Shown here: one piece after another, positions 17,475 through 25,295 of the stretch
Layout of the letters: each line of letters starts with the position of its first letter
Position numbering within the stretch: position 1 is the stretch's first letter
Program-made: the position numbers and the translations under genes
Source of the DNA: an uncultured Verrucomicrobia subdivision 3 bacterium
GTDB lineage: Bacteria; Verrucomicrobiota; Verrucomicrobiia; Limisphaerales; UBA8199
NCBI GenBank assembly: GCA_903913865.1
Contig: CAIWMU010000098.1
Location: 1 to 64,000, forward strand
Direction of reading: 5' to 3'
Length of the DNA stretch: 64,000 bases
Notes under the pieces: generated by a model
Seen by the model: the letters and a program-made list of their open reading frames with translations, nothing else
What the model was told of the DNA's origin: nothing
Database searches by the model: none

Positions 17475-18227
17475 CTACTTTGGGGGAGCAGACCTGGCCG
17501 GCGGGCCATCAGGCATCACTTCCACCACAGGAACAGGGGCGAGCTGGCGGCGCATGTAAAGGCGGATCATCACCAGATCGGCGATGCCCCGTCCCAATCG
17601 GTTCCAAACCCCATATTTTGACACTCCCGAGGCCCGGGGATGATGCCTGACGGGGACCTCCTTGACCCGGGCACCTCCCCCATGAGCCAGCACCGGCATG
17701 AACCGGTGCAGTCCGTTGAAAGGGGGGAGAAGTGGCAGGATCTCACGCCGGAACACCCGGAGATTGCATCCGGTATCCTTGAAATCGACCTGCAGGGCCC
17801 AGCGCCGGGCCGCGCGGGCGATGCGCGAGGATGCCCTCCGCACAAAATTATCCATCCGCTTGGCCCGCACGCCGCAGACCAGGTCACAATCGGCCAGTGC
17901 CTCCACCATTTGGGGAAAGTCCGCCGGGTCATTCTGGCAATCCCCATCCAAAGTGCAGAGGATCGCGCCCCTGGCATGCCGGAAGCCGGTGAGAAGGGCT
18001 GCGCTCTGGCCTTTGTTCACCTGATGGCGCAATCCGCGAATTCGGGAATCCTGCTGCCGGAGCTGACCGATCTTCTCCCAGGTCCCATCCGAGCTGTGGT
18101 CATCCACGAGCAGGATCTCAAGGCTTCGGTTGCTTTGGGATAAAGCGCTCAGAATATCGCGCGTGAGGGGCGCGACATTATCAACCTCATTGTAAAGAGG
18201 AACGATGACGGAAAAATCCATGAGCAT
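17475..18227 (-). CDS. Family 2 glycosyltransferase (dolichyl-phosphate mannose synthase-like)
   Basis: A 250-residue GT-A fold enzyme that transfers a sugar from a nucleotide donor, often to a polyprenyl phosphate. The N-terminus FSVIVPLYNEVDNV and the DDHSSDGTW segment bind the nucleotide; DGDCQNDP is the D-x-D metal site; NLRVFRREI follows. There is no C-terminal membrane domain, only a short basic amphipathic stretch, so it is a peripheral membrane or cytoplasmic enzyme. The frame is open further upstream to 18374, but that extension would run over the tRNA-Leu gene; the ATG at 18227 (MLMDFSVIVPLYNE) or 18221 is the true start. It may contribute to lipid-linked sugar synthesis for the export system at 6.9-11.5 kb; this is inference. 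Confidence 0.9.
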   Translation of the reverse strand: MLMDFSVIVPLYNEVDNVAPLTRDILSALSQSNRSLEILLVDDHSSDGTWEKIGQLRQQDSRIRGLRHQVNKGQSAALLTGFRHARGAILCTLDGDCQNDPADFPQMVEALADCDLVCGVRAKRMDNFVRRASSRIARAARRWALQVDFKDTGCNLRVFRREILPLLPPFNGLHRFMPVLAHGGGARVKEVPVRHHPRASGVSKYGVWNRLGRGIADLVMIRLYMRRQLAPVPVVEVMPDGPPARSAPPK

Positions 18228-18332
18228 GCCGTGTTGGCTCCGTGTATTGAACCCTTTTTGCAGGGGTAAAGCAAGCGCTTGGAACCAGGACGGCTGTGAC
18301 CACCCGAAGATGGGGTGGTTTGATCGATGAGT

Positions 18333-18417
18333 TGGTGGGCACGACAGGGGTCGAACCTGCAAGGATTTCTCCAAAGGATCCTAAGTCCTTCGCGTCTGCC
18401 AATTCCGCCACGCGCCC
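18333..18417 (-). tRNA. tRNA-Leu(TAG)
   Basis: An 85-base cloverleaf read on the minus strand. Acceptor stem GGGCGCG pairs with CGTGCCC (one G-U pair), followed by discriminator A and an encoded CCA (18333-18335). The D-arm contains GGCGGAATTGGCAGACGC as in leucine tRNAs, the anticodon stem AAGGA/TCCTT encloses the loop CTTAGGA with anticodon TAG, there is a long variable arm as expected for a class II tRNA, and the T-arm is GCAGG-TTCGACC-CCTGT. It should read CUA/CUG codons. Confidence 0.96.
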
Positions 18418-18670
18418 ACTAAAGCCTCATGTTTTCCTACCACCCGTTTGGGAAGAGGGAAAGGTTGATTTAGTCCGGTGTGAGAGTTCCGCCACCATTG
18501 CCGAACCGACGGAAGCGACACGAGGTGCCACACCCGCTGACATCACCCGATGTGCGAATCAACGGTTTAAGCTTACCAAGGTTCGGGATTGGCGCAAGCA
18601 GGGGATTTGAGGGTTCAAAGAGGTGGAAATTGGGGTGGATTCGATGAACGCGGTGGTGGTGGTGCGATTC

Positions 18671-18697
18671 ACTGTCAATAGTGAGGACTGACCCCTT
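18671..18697. repeat. Short dispersed repeat, copy A
   Basis: A 27-base element with core GTGAGGACTGAC. A second copy at 20091-20117 is identical to the reverse complement of this one except at one base, and a third copy lies at 20119-20145. Copy A covers the last codons and stop of the GspB-like gene, so its C-terminal residues (KGVSPHY) are encoded by the repeat. A short ACCCC-TTTT-GGGGT hairpin follows. Confidence 0.8.
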
Positions 18698-19244
18698 TTG
18701 GGGTGAGGCGGTTTGTTTGGGTGGGGGTCGCCAGATCGACGCTATCCGGATTGATTTTGACGATGCGCAGTCCCTCGAACGTGTCTCCTATCTGGACGGT
18801 CTTTCCATTGATGATGGCAGAGGGGTTGCGGGGAGTGTAAAAGATCGCCTGCAGTTTTAGGGGAGAGGGTTCCGGTTTGGCTGGTGCAAGCACAGGGGCA
18901 TTGGTGATGGGGGGAGCGGGAGGGGGAGGCGGAATTGGGGAGGGCTTTGTCTCAGCAATAACGGGTTGCACCGGCATAGCTTGGGATTGTGCGGGGGGAG
19001 GGGGAGTTGTCGAAACCGGCAGTGGCTTCTGAACTTCGGGCGGGTGGGCATCCGGGCTGAGTTTCCAGAAGCCGATGATGAGAATGATGCCGAGGACCGC
19101 GAGGGCTGTTGCCAGAAAACGTAACCAGAACCCGGAGTTGGGTGGTGGCGGTGGTGCAGAGCGAAGCAGCGGCGGGGGCGGGAGATCCCGTTGCTTTTGT
19201 TGCAGGCGCTGAGCTCGCTTGAGAGCGTCGTTGACGAGGCTCAT
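18675..19244 (-). CDS. GspB-like type II secretion accessory protein
   Basis: A 189-residue single-pass inner-membrane protein. It begins with the MSLVNDALKRAQRLQQ motif typical of GspB/ExeB-type proteins and of ATPase partners in polysaccharide loci, then a Pro-rich segment, a transmembrane helix (about 41-61), a long Pro/Thr-rich periplasmic linker (about 65-130) and a C-terminal GspB domain (LKLQAIFYTPRNPSAIINGKTVQIGDTF...). GspB works with the ATPase GspA to place the outer-membrane secretin; its C-domain may bind peptidoglycan or the secretin. Its start overlaps the end of the ATPase gene by four bases (ATGA), so the two are translationally coupled. The last residues come from an inserted short repeat, so the original C-terminus may have been altered. 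Confidence 0.82.
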   Translation of the reverse strand: MSLVNDALKRAQRLQQKQRDLPPPPLLRSAPPPPPNSGFWLRFLATALAVLGIILIIGFWKLSPDAHPPEVQKPLPVSTTPPPPAQSQAMPVQPVIAETKPSPIPPPPPAPPITNAPVLAPAKPEPSPLKLQAIFYTPRNPSAIINGKTVQIGDTFEGLRIVKINPDSVDLATPTQTNRLTPKGVSPHY

Positions 19245-20056
19245 GCGCCAATATTTCCTTCAAGCTCGCGAATGGCCTGACCGACCATTCCGAAGGTGAT
19301 GCACTGGGAATCATGGACAAAGCCAGCGAGGAGCGATTTGTCGCAAAGCGCGTTAACAAGCCTAGGAATGCCTTTGCTGTATCGATAAATACGCCAAAGA
19401 GCCGGTCCGGTGAAGGAGGGGCTGCCGTTCCCACCGGCGATGTGAATGCGGTGGTGGACATATTGTGACACCTCGGAGGCGGTCAGGGCCGGGAGATGGT
19501 AGCGGACTGTGATCCGCTGCCGGAGTTGGCGCAGTTTGGGGTTGTTGAGGCGGTCCCTGAGTTCGGGTTGACCCATGAGGACAATCTGAAGGAGTTTGCG
19601 GTTGTCTGTCTCCAGATTCGAAAGAAGGCGAACCTGTTCGAGTAGGTCATCCGTTAGGTCCTGGGCCTCATCAATGATCAAAACGCTATCCTTGCCGTGC
19701 TCGACCTGTTCCAGGAGGAAGGCGTTGATCATGCTGACCGTCTCAAGGCGGTCATGCCCACCAACGGCGAGGCCGAATTCCATGGCGATGGCCTTCATCA
19801 GCTCGTTTGCGCTCATCACCGGGTTGAGGATCAGCGCGGTTGAAAACCGGTCCTCCAGCGCTTCGAGCAGGGCCCTGCAGAGGGTGGTTTTACCCGCGCC
19901 GACTTCGCCGGTCAACTGGACGAACCCCTTGCGCTCGCGAATCCCAAAGAGGAGGTGGTTGAGTGCCTCCCGGTGCTTGACACTGTAAAAAAGAAATCCC
20001 GGGTTCGGCGTGATGTCGAACGGCGGCTGGGACAGGCCATAGAATTCCAGATACAC
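19241..20056 (-). CDS. ExeA/GspA-like AAA ATPase
   Basis: A 271-residue P-loop ATPase of the ExeA family. It opens with YLEFYGLSQPPFDITPNPGFLF, the conserved start of this family; Walker A is GEVGAGKTT, Walker B SVLIIDEAQDL, and a sensor segment VLMGQPELRDRL follows. It lacks the C-terminal peptidoglycan-binding and transmembrane part of full GspA, so it resembles the short form found in PEP-CTERM/exosortase and exopolysaccharide loci. I chose the GTG at 20056, which corresponds to the family's MYLEFYGL start; the frame runs on to 20107, but those codons lie in a palindromic repeat. Together with the GspB-like protein it probably assists assembly of an envelope secretion or export channel. 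Confidence 0.85.
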   Translation of the reverse strand: MYLEFYGLSQPPFDITPNPGFLFYSVKHREALNHLLFGIRERKGFVQLTGEVGAGKTTLCRALLEALEDRFSTALILNPVMSANELMKAIAMEFGLAVGGHDRLETVSMINAFLLEQVEHGKDSVLIIDEAQDLTDDLLEQVRLLSNLETDNRKLLQIVLMGQPELRDRLNNPKLRQLRQRITVRYHLPALTASEVSQYVHHRIHIAGGNGSPSFTGPALWRIYRYSKGIPRLVNALCDKSLLAGFVHDSQCITFGMVGQAIRELEGNIGA

Positions 20057-20090
20057 GATGGAAAAGGTAGCAGGAACGGTGCCGCTCGGA

Positions 20091-20145
20091 AAGGTGTCAG
20101 TCCTCACTATTGACAGTCACTGTCAAAAGTGAGGACTGACACCTT
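20091..20145. repeat. 55-base near-perfect palindrome made of two repeat copies
   Basis: Two copies of the short repeat face each other: left arm 20091-20117, one central base, right arm 20119-20145; 26 of 27 positions pair. The centre is TGACAGT-C-ACTGTCA. It lies between the divergent ExeA-like and polyphosphate kinase genes, so it could act as a hairpin or cruciform in the promoter region of both. Confidence 0.9.
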
Positions 20146-20183
20146 TGACAGGAGTGGTGGGGTGGGGTAAAATTGCTGTTTCT

Positions 20184-22370
20184 GTGGATATCGACAAAAA
20201 CATAAGCGGGTTTGGGCCGAGGGACTTTATCAACCGGGAGTTGAGCTGGCTGGAATTCAACCACCGGGTGTTGGAGGAGGCGGGCGACCGTACGAATCCA
20301 CTTCTGGAGCGGCTCAAGTTTTTTTGCATCACATCATCGAATCTGGACGAATTTTTTGAGGTTCGGGTTGCCGGGTTGAAGCAGCAGATTGAGAGCGGAG
20401 TTCCGGAACGGAGCATGGATGGCCTGAGCCCATCAGAGGTTTTTCGGGTGGTGGCGCGGCGTGTGCGGAGGATGGTGGACGAGCTTTACGCCTGCTGGCG
20501 TGAGGAACTGGAGCCTGCGCTGCGGGCGGCGGGGATGAGCATATTGGACACGGAGGTCTGCGAGCCTGAGGATCGTGAGTGGCTGGAGAGCTACTACAGG
20601 AACCAGGTGAGACCGGTGCTGACGCCGCTGGCGATTGACCCGGCGCATCCCTTTCCGCAGTTGCTGAACAAGTCGCTGAACCTGATTGTGGAACTTGAGA
20701 TGGTCCGTCACGGGGAGTTGACGCGTCACATGGCCGTGGTTCAAATTCCGCGTCTTTTGCCCCGCCTGGTGGAGCTTCCGCGCAACGATGGGCGGCATGA
20801 CCATGTTTACCTGGGCCGGTTGATCGGACGGCATCTTGCAGACCTTTTTCCCGGGACGAACCTGCTCGGCTACTGGGCATTCCGGGTGACCCGCAACAGT
20901 GAGCTATACATCGACGAGGAGGAGGCGGCGAACCTGCTCAAGGCGGTTGAGAACGAACTGCACAATCGACGCCGGGGTGATGCTGTGCGGTTGGAGATCG
21001 AGAAGGGATGCCCGGCAACCATCCGTGATGTCCTTCTCAAGACCCTGCGACTCACCGAGGAGGATCTTTATGTCATAGATGGTCCGCTAAACCCGGGCAG
21101 CCTGATGGCGTTTTATCAGGGGGACCACTCTCCTGAGTTGAGGGATGAGCCGTTTGTAGCCCCCCTGACAAAGGCACTGCGGGACGGGGAGGATCTTTTT
21201 GCCGCCATCCGCGAGCGGGACATTCTTTTGCACCATCCCTACGAGAGTTTCAGTTCGGTGGTTCAGTTTTTGGAGAGGGCGGCGGAGGATCCGGATGTGC
21301 TGGCGATCAAGCAGACCCTCTATCGCACCGGGGGTGATGCGCGGATTATCGGGGCGCTTGAGAACGCCGTGAAGAAGGGCAAGCAGGTGACTGCGGTAGT
21401 AGAATTGCGGGCACGATTTGATGAGTTGAACAACATCCAGTGGGCGAGGCGACTGGAGGAGAACGGCGTGCATGTGGTTTACGGACTTGTGGGATACAAG
21501 ATCCACGCCAAGAGCAGCCTTGTGGTGCGGCGGGAGGGGCATCAACTCCGGCGTTACGCCCATCTGGCGACCGGCAATTACAATCCGACCACCGCGAAAC
21601 TCTACACAGACATCGGGATCATGACCTGCCGCCCGGAGCTGGGGGAGGATGTCACAAACTTTTTCAACCTTCTGACCGGCATCTGCCAGTTTCAGAAAAT
21701 GCGCAAGCTGATCGTGGCGCCGTTCGAGTTGCATGACAAGTTCCTGAGCCTTATCGCACGGGAGGCTGAAAATGCGAAACTGGGTTTGCCTGCACGGATC
21801 ATTGCGAAGGTCAATTCCCTTGCGGAGCGACAGATCATAGAGGCGCTTTACCGGGCCTCCCAGGCAGGGGTGAAGATCGATCTGATCGTGCGGGGAGTCT
21901 GCTCATTGAGGCCCGGAGTGCCGGGGGTGAGCGAGAACATCACCGTGCGAAGCATCGTGGACCGGTTTCTGGAGCACAGTCGGATTTTTTACTTCGAAAA
22001 TGCGTGTCGTCCGGAGGTGTTCATCAGCAGCGCGGACTGGCTGCCGAGGAACATGTTCCGCCGGATCGAACTGGCCTTTCCTGTTGAAGACGGGAATCTG
22101 CGGGAGCGGATCATCAAGGACATTCTCCAGACAACGCTGGCGGACAACACCAAGGCACGCTTTCTGCAGCCGGACGGGACCTACCTCCGGGCCAGGCCCA
22201 CATCCGGTGTGGGAGCGCGTCGAAGCCAGGTGGATTTCATGGTGGCGGTGACGGATGCCGGAGAGGTTCCCATTGCTGAACCGCGTCGGGCCAAATTGCG
22301 CCAGATCAAGGTCAAGCTGATCCGGTCCCCCTTCAAAAAGGGGACGGCTGACCGTCGCGTTGGGGCGTAA
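20184..22370 (+). CDS. ppk1: Polyphosphate kinase 1
   Basis: Catalyses reversible transfer of the ATP gamma-phosphate to inorganic polyphosphate; peripheral inner-membrane or cytoplasmic enzyme. The family start FINRELSWLEFNHRVLEEA, the ITSSNLDEFFEVR segment, ILLHHPYESFSSVV, DVLAIKQTLYRTG and the GYKIHAKSSLV motif holding the phosphorylated histidine are all intact, as is the C-terminal SSADWLPRNMFRRIE. The length of about 730 residues is normal. No ATG exists near the start: TTG at 20145, GTG at 20154/20157 and GTG at 20184 are in frame. I chose 20184 because it leaves 14 residues before FINREL, as in relatives, and avoids starting inside the palindrome; this is not certain. Confidence 0.95.
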   Translation: MDIDKNISGFGPRDFINRELSWLEFNHRVLEEAGDRTNPLLERLKFFCITSSNLDEFFEVRVAGLKQQIESGVPERSMDGLSPSEVFRVVARRVRRMVDELYACWREELEPALRAAGMSILDTEVCEPEDREWLESYYRNQVRPVLTPLAIDPAHPFPQLLNKSLNLIVELEMVRHGELTRHMAVVQIPRLLPRLVELPRNDGRHDHVYLGRLIGRHLADLFPGTNLLGYWAFRVTRNSELYIDEEEAANLLKAVENELHNRRRGDAVRLEIEKGCPATIRDVLLKTLRLTEEDLYVIDGPLNPGSLMAFYQGDHSPELRDEPFVAPLTKALRDGEDLFAAIRERDILLHHPYESFSSVVQFLERAAEDPDVLAIKQTLYRTGGDARIIGALENAVKKGKQVTAVVELRARFDELNNIQWARRLEENGVHVVYGLVGYKIHAKSSLVVRREGHQLRRYAHLATGNYNPTTAKLYTDIGIMTCRPELGEDVTNFFNLLTGICQFQKMRKLIVAPFELHDKFLSLIAREAENAKLGLPARIIAKVNSLAERQIIEALYRASQAGVKIDLIVRGVCSLRPGVPGVSENITVRSIVDRFLEHSRIFYFENACRPEVFISSADWLPRNMFRRIELAFPVEDGNLRERIIKDILQTTLADNTKARFLQPDGTYLRARPTSGVGARRSQVDFMVAVTDAGEVPIAEPRRAKLRQIKVKLIRSPFKKGTADRRVGA

Positions 22371-22432
22371 AGGCGGCTGGCCAGCCCGTGGGTTTGGGTC
22401 GATTGCGACTTATCATGGCCGTTTTGGGGTCG

Positions 22433-22459
22433 TTGACACCCCCAATGCAGGCTGATAAG
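22433..22459 (+). promoter_or_regulatory. Possible promoter for ileS
   Basis: A perfect TTGACA (22433-22438) is followed after 15 bases by GATAAG (22454-22459), 24 bases before the ileS start codon. The -10 is a 4 of 6 match and the spacing is short, so this is tentative. Confidence 0.4.
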
Positions 22460-22482
22460 GTGCGGCTTCTTTATTTTGCGCA

Positions 22483-25287
22483 ATGGACTATAAGAACACA
22501 TTAAATTTACCGCAAACCGAGTTCCCGATGAAGGCCGATCTGGTGACACGGGAGCCGGAGCGGTTGAAGAAGTGGCAGGCGGCGGGGCTTTACAGCGAGA
22601 TTCGCGCACAGCGTGCGAAGGCCGACCGGTTCATCCTGCACGACGGCCCACCGTTTGCGAACGGGGACGTTCATATCGGGACGGCCCTGAACAAGACCCT
22701 CAAGGACATCATCATCAAATACAAGACCCTGAGGGGGTTTGATGCGCCCTATGTGCCGGGCTGGGACTGTCATGGGCTGCCGATCGAGTTCAAGGTGACG
22801 CAGGACATGCGCAAAGCGGGTGAGACGGCCACCGAGCCTGCAGTCATCCGCCAGGCATGCGATGCCTATGCGCGCAAATACATCGACATCCAGCGCGCCC
22901 AATTCAAGCGGCTTGGAGTCCTCGGGGATTGGGAAAATCCGTATCTGACGCTCGACAAGGGATATGAGGCATCCGAGCTGGGGTTGTTTGCCGACATTGT
23001 CGAGCAGGGTTTCGTTTACCGGGGAAAAAAGCCGGTCTATTGGAGCATTCCCTGCCGCACCGCGCTGGCGGAGGCGGAGGTGGAATACAAGGACCATGTG
23101 AGCCAGAGCGTCTATGTGAAGTTTCCGCTGGCCGGGCATTCGGGAGTTTCAGTCCTGATCTGGACGACGACGCCGTGGACGCTCCCTGCCAATCTGGCGA
23201 TCGCCTACAATTCGACCTTCAGCTATTCGGTGGTGCGGGTGGGGGATGACACGTTGATTGTGTCCACGCTGCTGCTGCCGGTCGTGGCGGAGAAATGCGG
23301 CTGGGCGGGCTATGAGATTGAGCGCAGCATCGAGGGTTCGCAACTCGGGCAGCTGGAGTATCAACACCCGTTCTGCAACCGCACGGGGAAATTTCATGCC
23401 GGGGATTCTTTTGTCGAGAACTCGACAGGAACGGGATTTGTCCACATTGCCCCGGGGCATGGGCAGGACGATTACCACCTGGGATTGAAGAACGGTCTGC
23501 CGGTTTATTCCCCGGTGGATGATGAGGGTCGTCTGGCCCACACCAGCGACCTGCCGGTGGAGCAGCAGATGCCCGAGTGCCTGCTGGGTAAATCGATTCT
23601 GGAGAAGGGGAACGGCAGCGAGGCGAATGAGGCAGTGCTTGCGCTGCTGGTGGAGAGGAAGTCGCTGATCCATCGTGAGAATTACTCCCACAGCTACCCG
23701 CACTGCTGGCGCAGCAAGACACCGATCATTTTCCGGGCCATGGACCAGTGGTTCATCAAGGTGGACCACCAGAACTTCCGGGAGAAGGCCCTCGCCGAGA
23801 TCAACCGTGTTGGATGGGTGCCCGACTGGGGCAAGAACCGGATTGAGGCCGCTGTGCAGGGGCGCCCCGACTGGTGCATCTCCCGGCAACGGACCTGGGG
23901 TGTGCCGATCCCGGCCTTTTATCTCGCATCCGGCGAGCCTGTTTTGGACGCACGCATCGTGCGGAATGTGGCGACCCTTGTGCGGGAGCACGGTTCCAAT
24001 GTCTGGTTCCAAAAAACGGCAGCAGAGCTTTGGTCGCTCGTGAGGCCTCAGGACTGGTCAGGGCCGGAGCCGGTCGGAAAATCAGCCGACACGCTGGATG
24101 TCTGGATTGATTCCGGATCCTCGTCACGGACGGTCATCGCGGAGCGGCCGGAACTGCGCGGAGCCACGCTGCCGTTCCAGTGCGACATGTATCTGGAGGG
24201 AAGCGACCAGCACCGGGGCTGGTTTCAATCCTCGCTGCTGCTCTCCCTGGCGGGTAATGGGGCGGCCCCATTCCGCACCGTGCTCACACACGGGTTCATG
24301 GTCGATGAGGACCGTGAGAAGATCTCGAAGAGCAAGCAGGGGCAGGGTGGTTACGAAAAGCCGCAGACATCCGAGGCCTACATCAAGAAATACGGGGCGG
24401 ATGTGGTTCGGCTCTGGGTGGCATCCCAGGACTACCGGAACGACATCGTTGTCAGCGAAAAGCGGATCGAAAAGGTCAGCGAGACCTACCGGATCATCCG
24501 GAATGCGTTGCGCTACCAGTTGTCGAACCTGAACGACTTTGATCCGGCGCAGCATTCGGTGGCGGTGGAGCAGATGAGTGGACTGGACCGCTGGATCATG
24601 GATGCGTTTGCGGCCTTGGAGACCGAGGTGGTGAGGGCCTATGACGCCTTTGAGTTCCACGTGGTTTACCAGCGTGTGAGCCAGTTCGTGGCGGTTGAGC
24701 TTTCCTCAGTGTATCACGATATCGTGAAGGACCGCCTTTACACCGATGCGAAGAATTCGCCCCGGCGACGTTCCACTCAGACCGCGATCCACCGGCTTGT
24801 CACGGGGTTGAGTCAGATGCTTTCCCCCATGATCGCATTCACGGCCGATGAGGCCTGGGAGTTTGTTCCCGGCCGCAAGGGCAGTTCCGTCCATGCATCC
24901 TCATGGACATCCCAGCCGTTTTCGCGCGGGGCCGAGGAGCGTGCCCTGTGGGCGGCATTATTCGAGGTGCGTGCGCAGGTGTTGCCGGAGCTGGAGAAGG
25001 CCCGCCAGGCCAAGCTTATCGGCAAGGCACTGGAGGCCAGGGTTGTGTTGACTGGAAAGAGCACGGCGCTCGATCTCGCCAAAGCGGCCCCTGAAGCGTT
25101 GCGTGAATTGCTCAACGTCTCCCAACTGGAGATTGTGCCGGGCGAGACCGAGGGCCTCGCGGCCACCATCGCTCAGGCCAACGGCCAGAAATGTGAGCGA
25201 TGCTGGCACTATGAGCCGGATGTCGCGGCAAACGCCGACCACCCGCAACTCTGCGGGCGGTGCGTGACGGCTGTGACGGTCGTCTGA
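22483..25287 (+). CDS. ileS: Isoleucyl-tRNA synthetase
   Basis: A 934-residue class I aminoacyl-tRNA synthetase that charges tRNA-Ile. The nucleotide-binding HIGH motif appears as HIGT at residue 64, the KMSKS loop as KISKS at 613-617, the CP1 editing domain lies between (including the GTGFVHIAPGHGQDD editing-site motif), and the C-terminal zinc finger has four cysteines (C904, C907, C924, C927). The WISRQRTWGVPIP-like segment (WCISRQRTWGVPIPAFY) is diagnostic for IleS. Length and domain order match the bacterial type 1 enzyme. It is a cytoplasmic housekeeping gene, probably with its own promoter; it converges with the GH38-like gene 8 bases downstream. Confidence 0.98.
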   Translation: MDYKNTLNLPQTEFPMKADLVTREPERLKKWQAAGLYSEIRAQRAKADRFILHDGPPFANGDVHIGTALNKTLKDIIIKYKTLRGFDAPYVPGWDCHGLPIEFKVTQDMRKAGETATEPAVIRQACDAYARKYIDIQRAQFKRLGVLGDWENPYLTLDKGYEASELGLFADIVEQGFVYRGKKPVYWSIPCRTALAEAEVEYKDHVSQSVYVKFPLAGHSGVSVLIWTTTPWTLPANLAIAYNSTFSYSVVRVGDDTLIVSTLLLPVVAEKCGWAGYEIERSIEGSQLGQLEYQHPFCNRTGKFHAGDSFVENSTGTGFVHIAPGHGQDDYHLGLKNGLPVYSPVDDEGRLAHTSDLPVEQQMPECLLGKSILEKGNGSEANEAVLALLVERKSLIHRENYSHSYPHCWRSKTPIIFRAMDQWFIKVDHQNFREKALAEINRVGWVPDWGKNRIEAAVQGRPDWCISRQRTWGVPIPAFYLASGEPVLDARIVRNVATLVREHGSNVWFQKTAAELWSLVRPQDWSGPEPVGKSADTLDVWIDSGSSSRTVIAERPELRGATLPFQCDMYLEGSDQHRGWFQSSLLLSLAGNGAAPFRTVLTHGFMVDEDREKISKSKQGQGGYEKPQTSEAYIKKYGADVVRLWVASQDYRNDIVVSEKRIEKVSETYRIIRNALRYQLSNLNDFDPAQHSVAVEQMSGLDRWIMDAFAALETEVVRAYDAFEFHVVYQRVSQFVAVELSSVYHDIVKDRLYTDAKNSPRRRSTQTAIHRLVTGLSQMLSPMIAFTADEAWEFVPGRKGSSVHASSWTSQPFSRGAEERALWAALFEVRAQVLPELEKARQAKLIGKALEARVVLTGKSTALDLAKAAPEALRELLNVSQLEIVPGETEGLAATIAQANGQKCERCWHYEPDVAANADHPQLCGRCVTAVTVV

Positions 25288-25295
25288 GAGGCCCT

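Noticed and set aside
18228..18374. N-terminal extension of the glycosyltransferase
   Set aside because: The extension overlaps the tRNA-Leu gene and has no similarity to the family; the internal ATG starts at the conserved fold.
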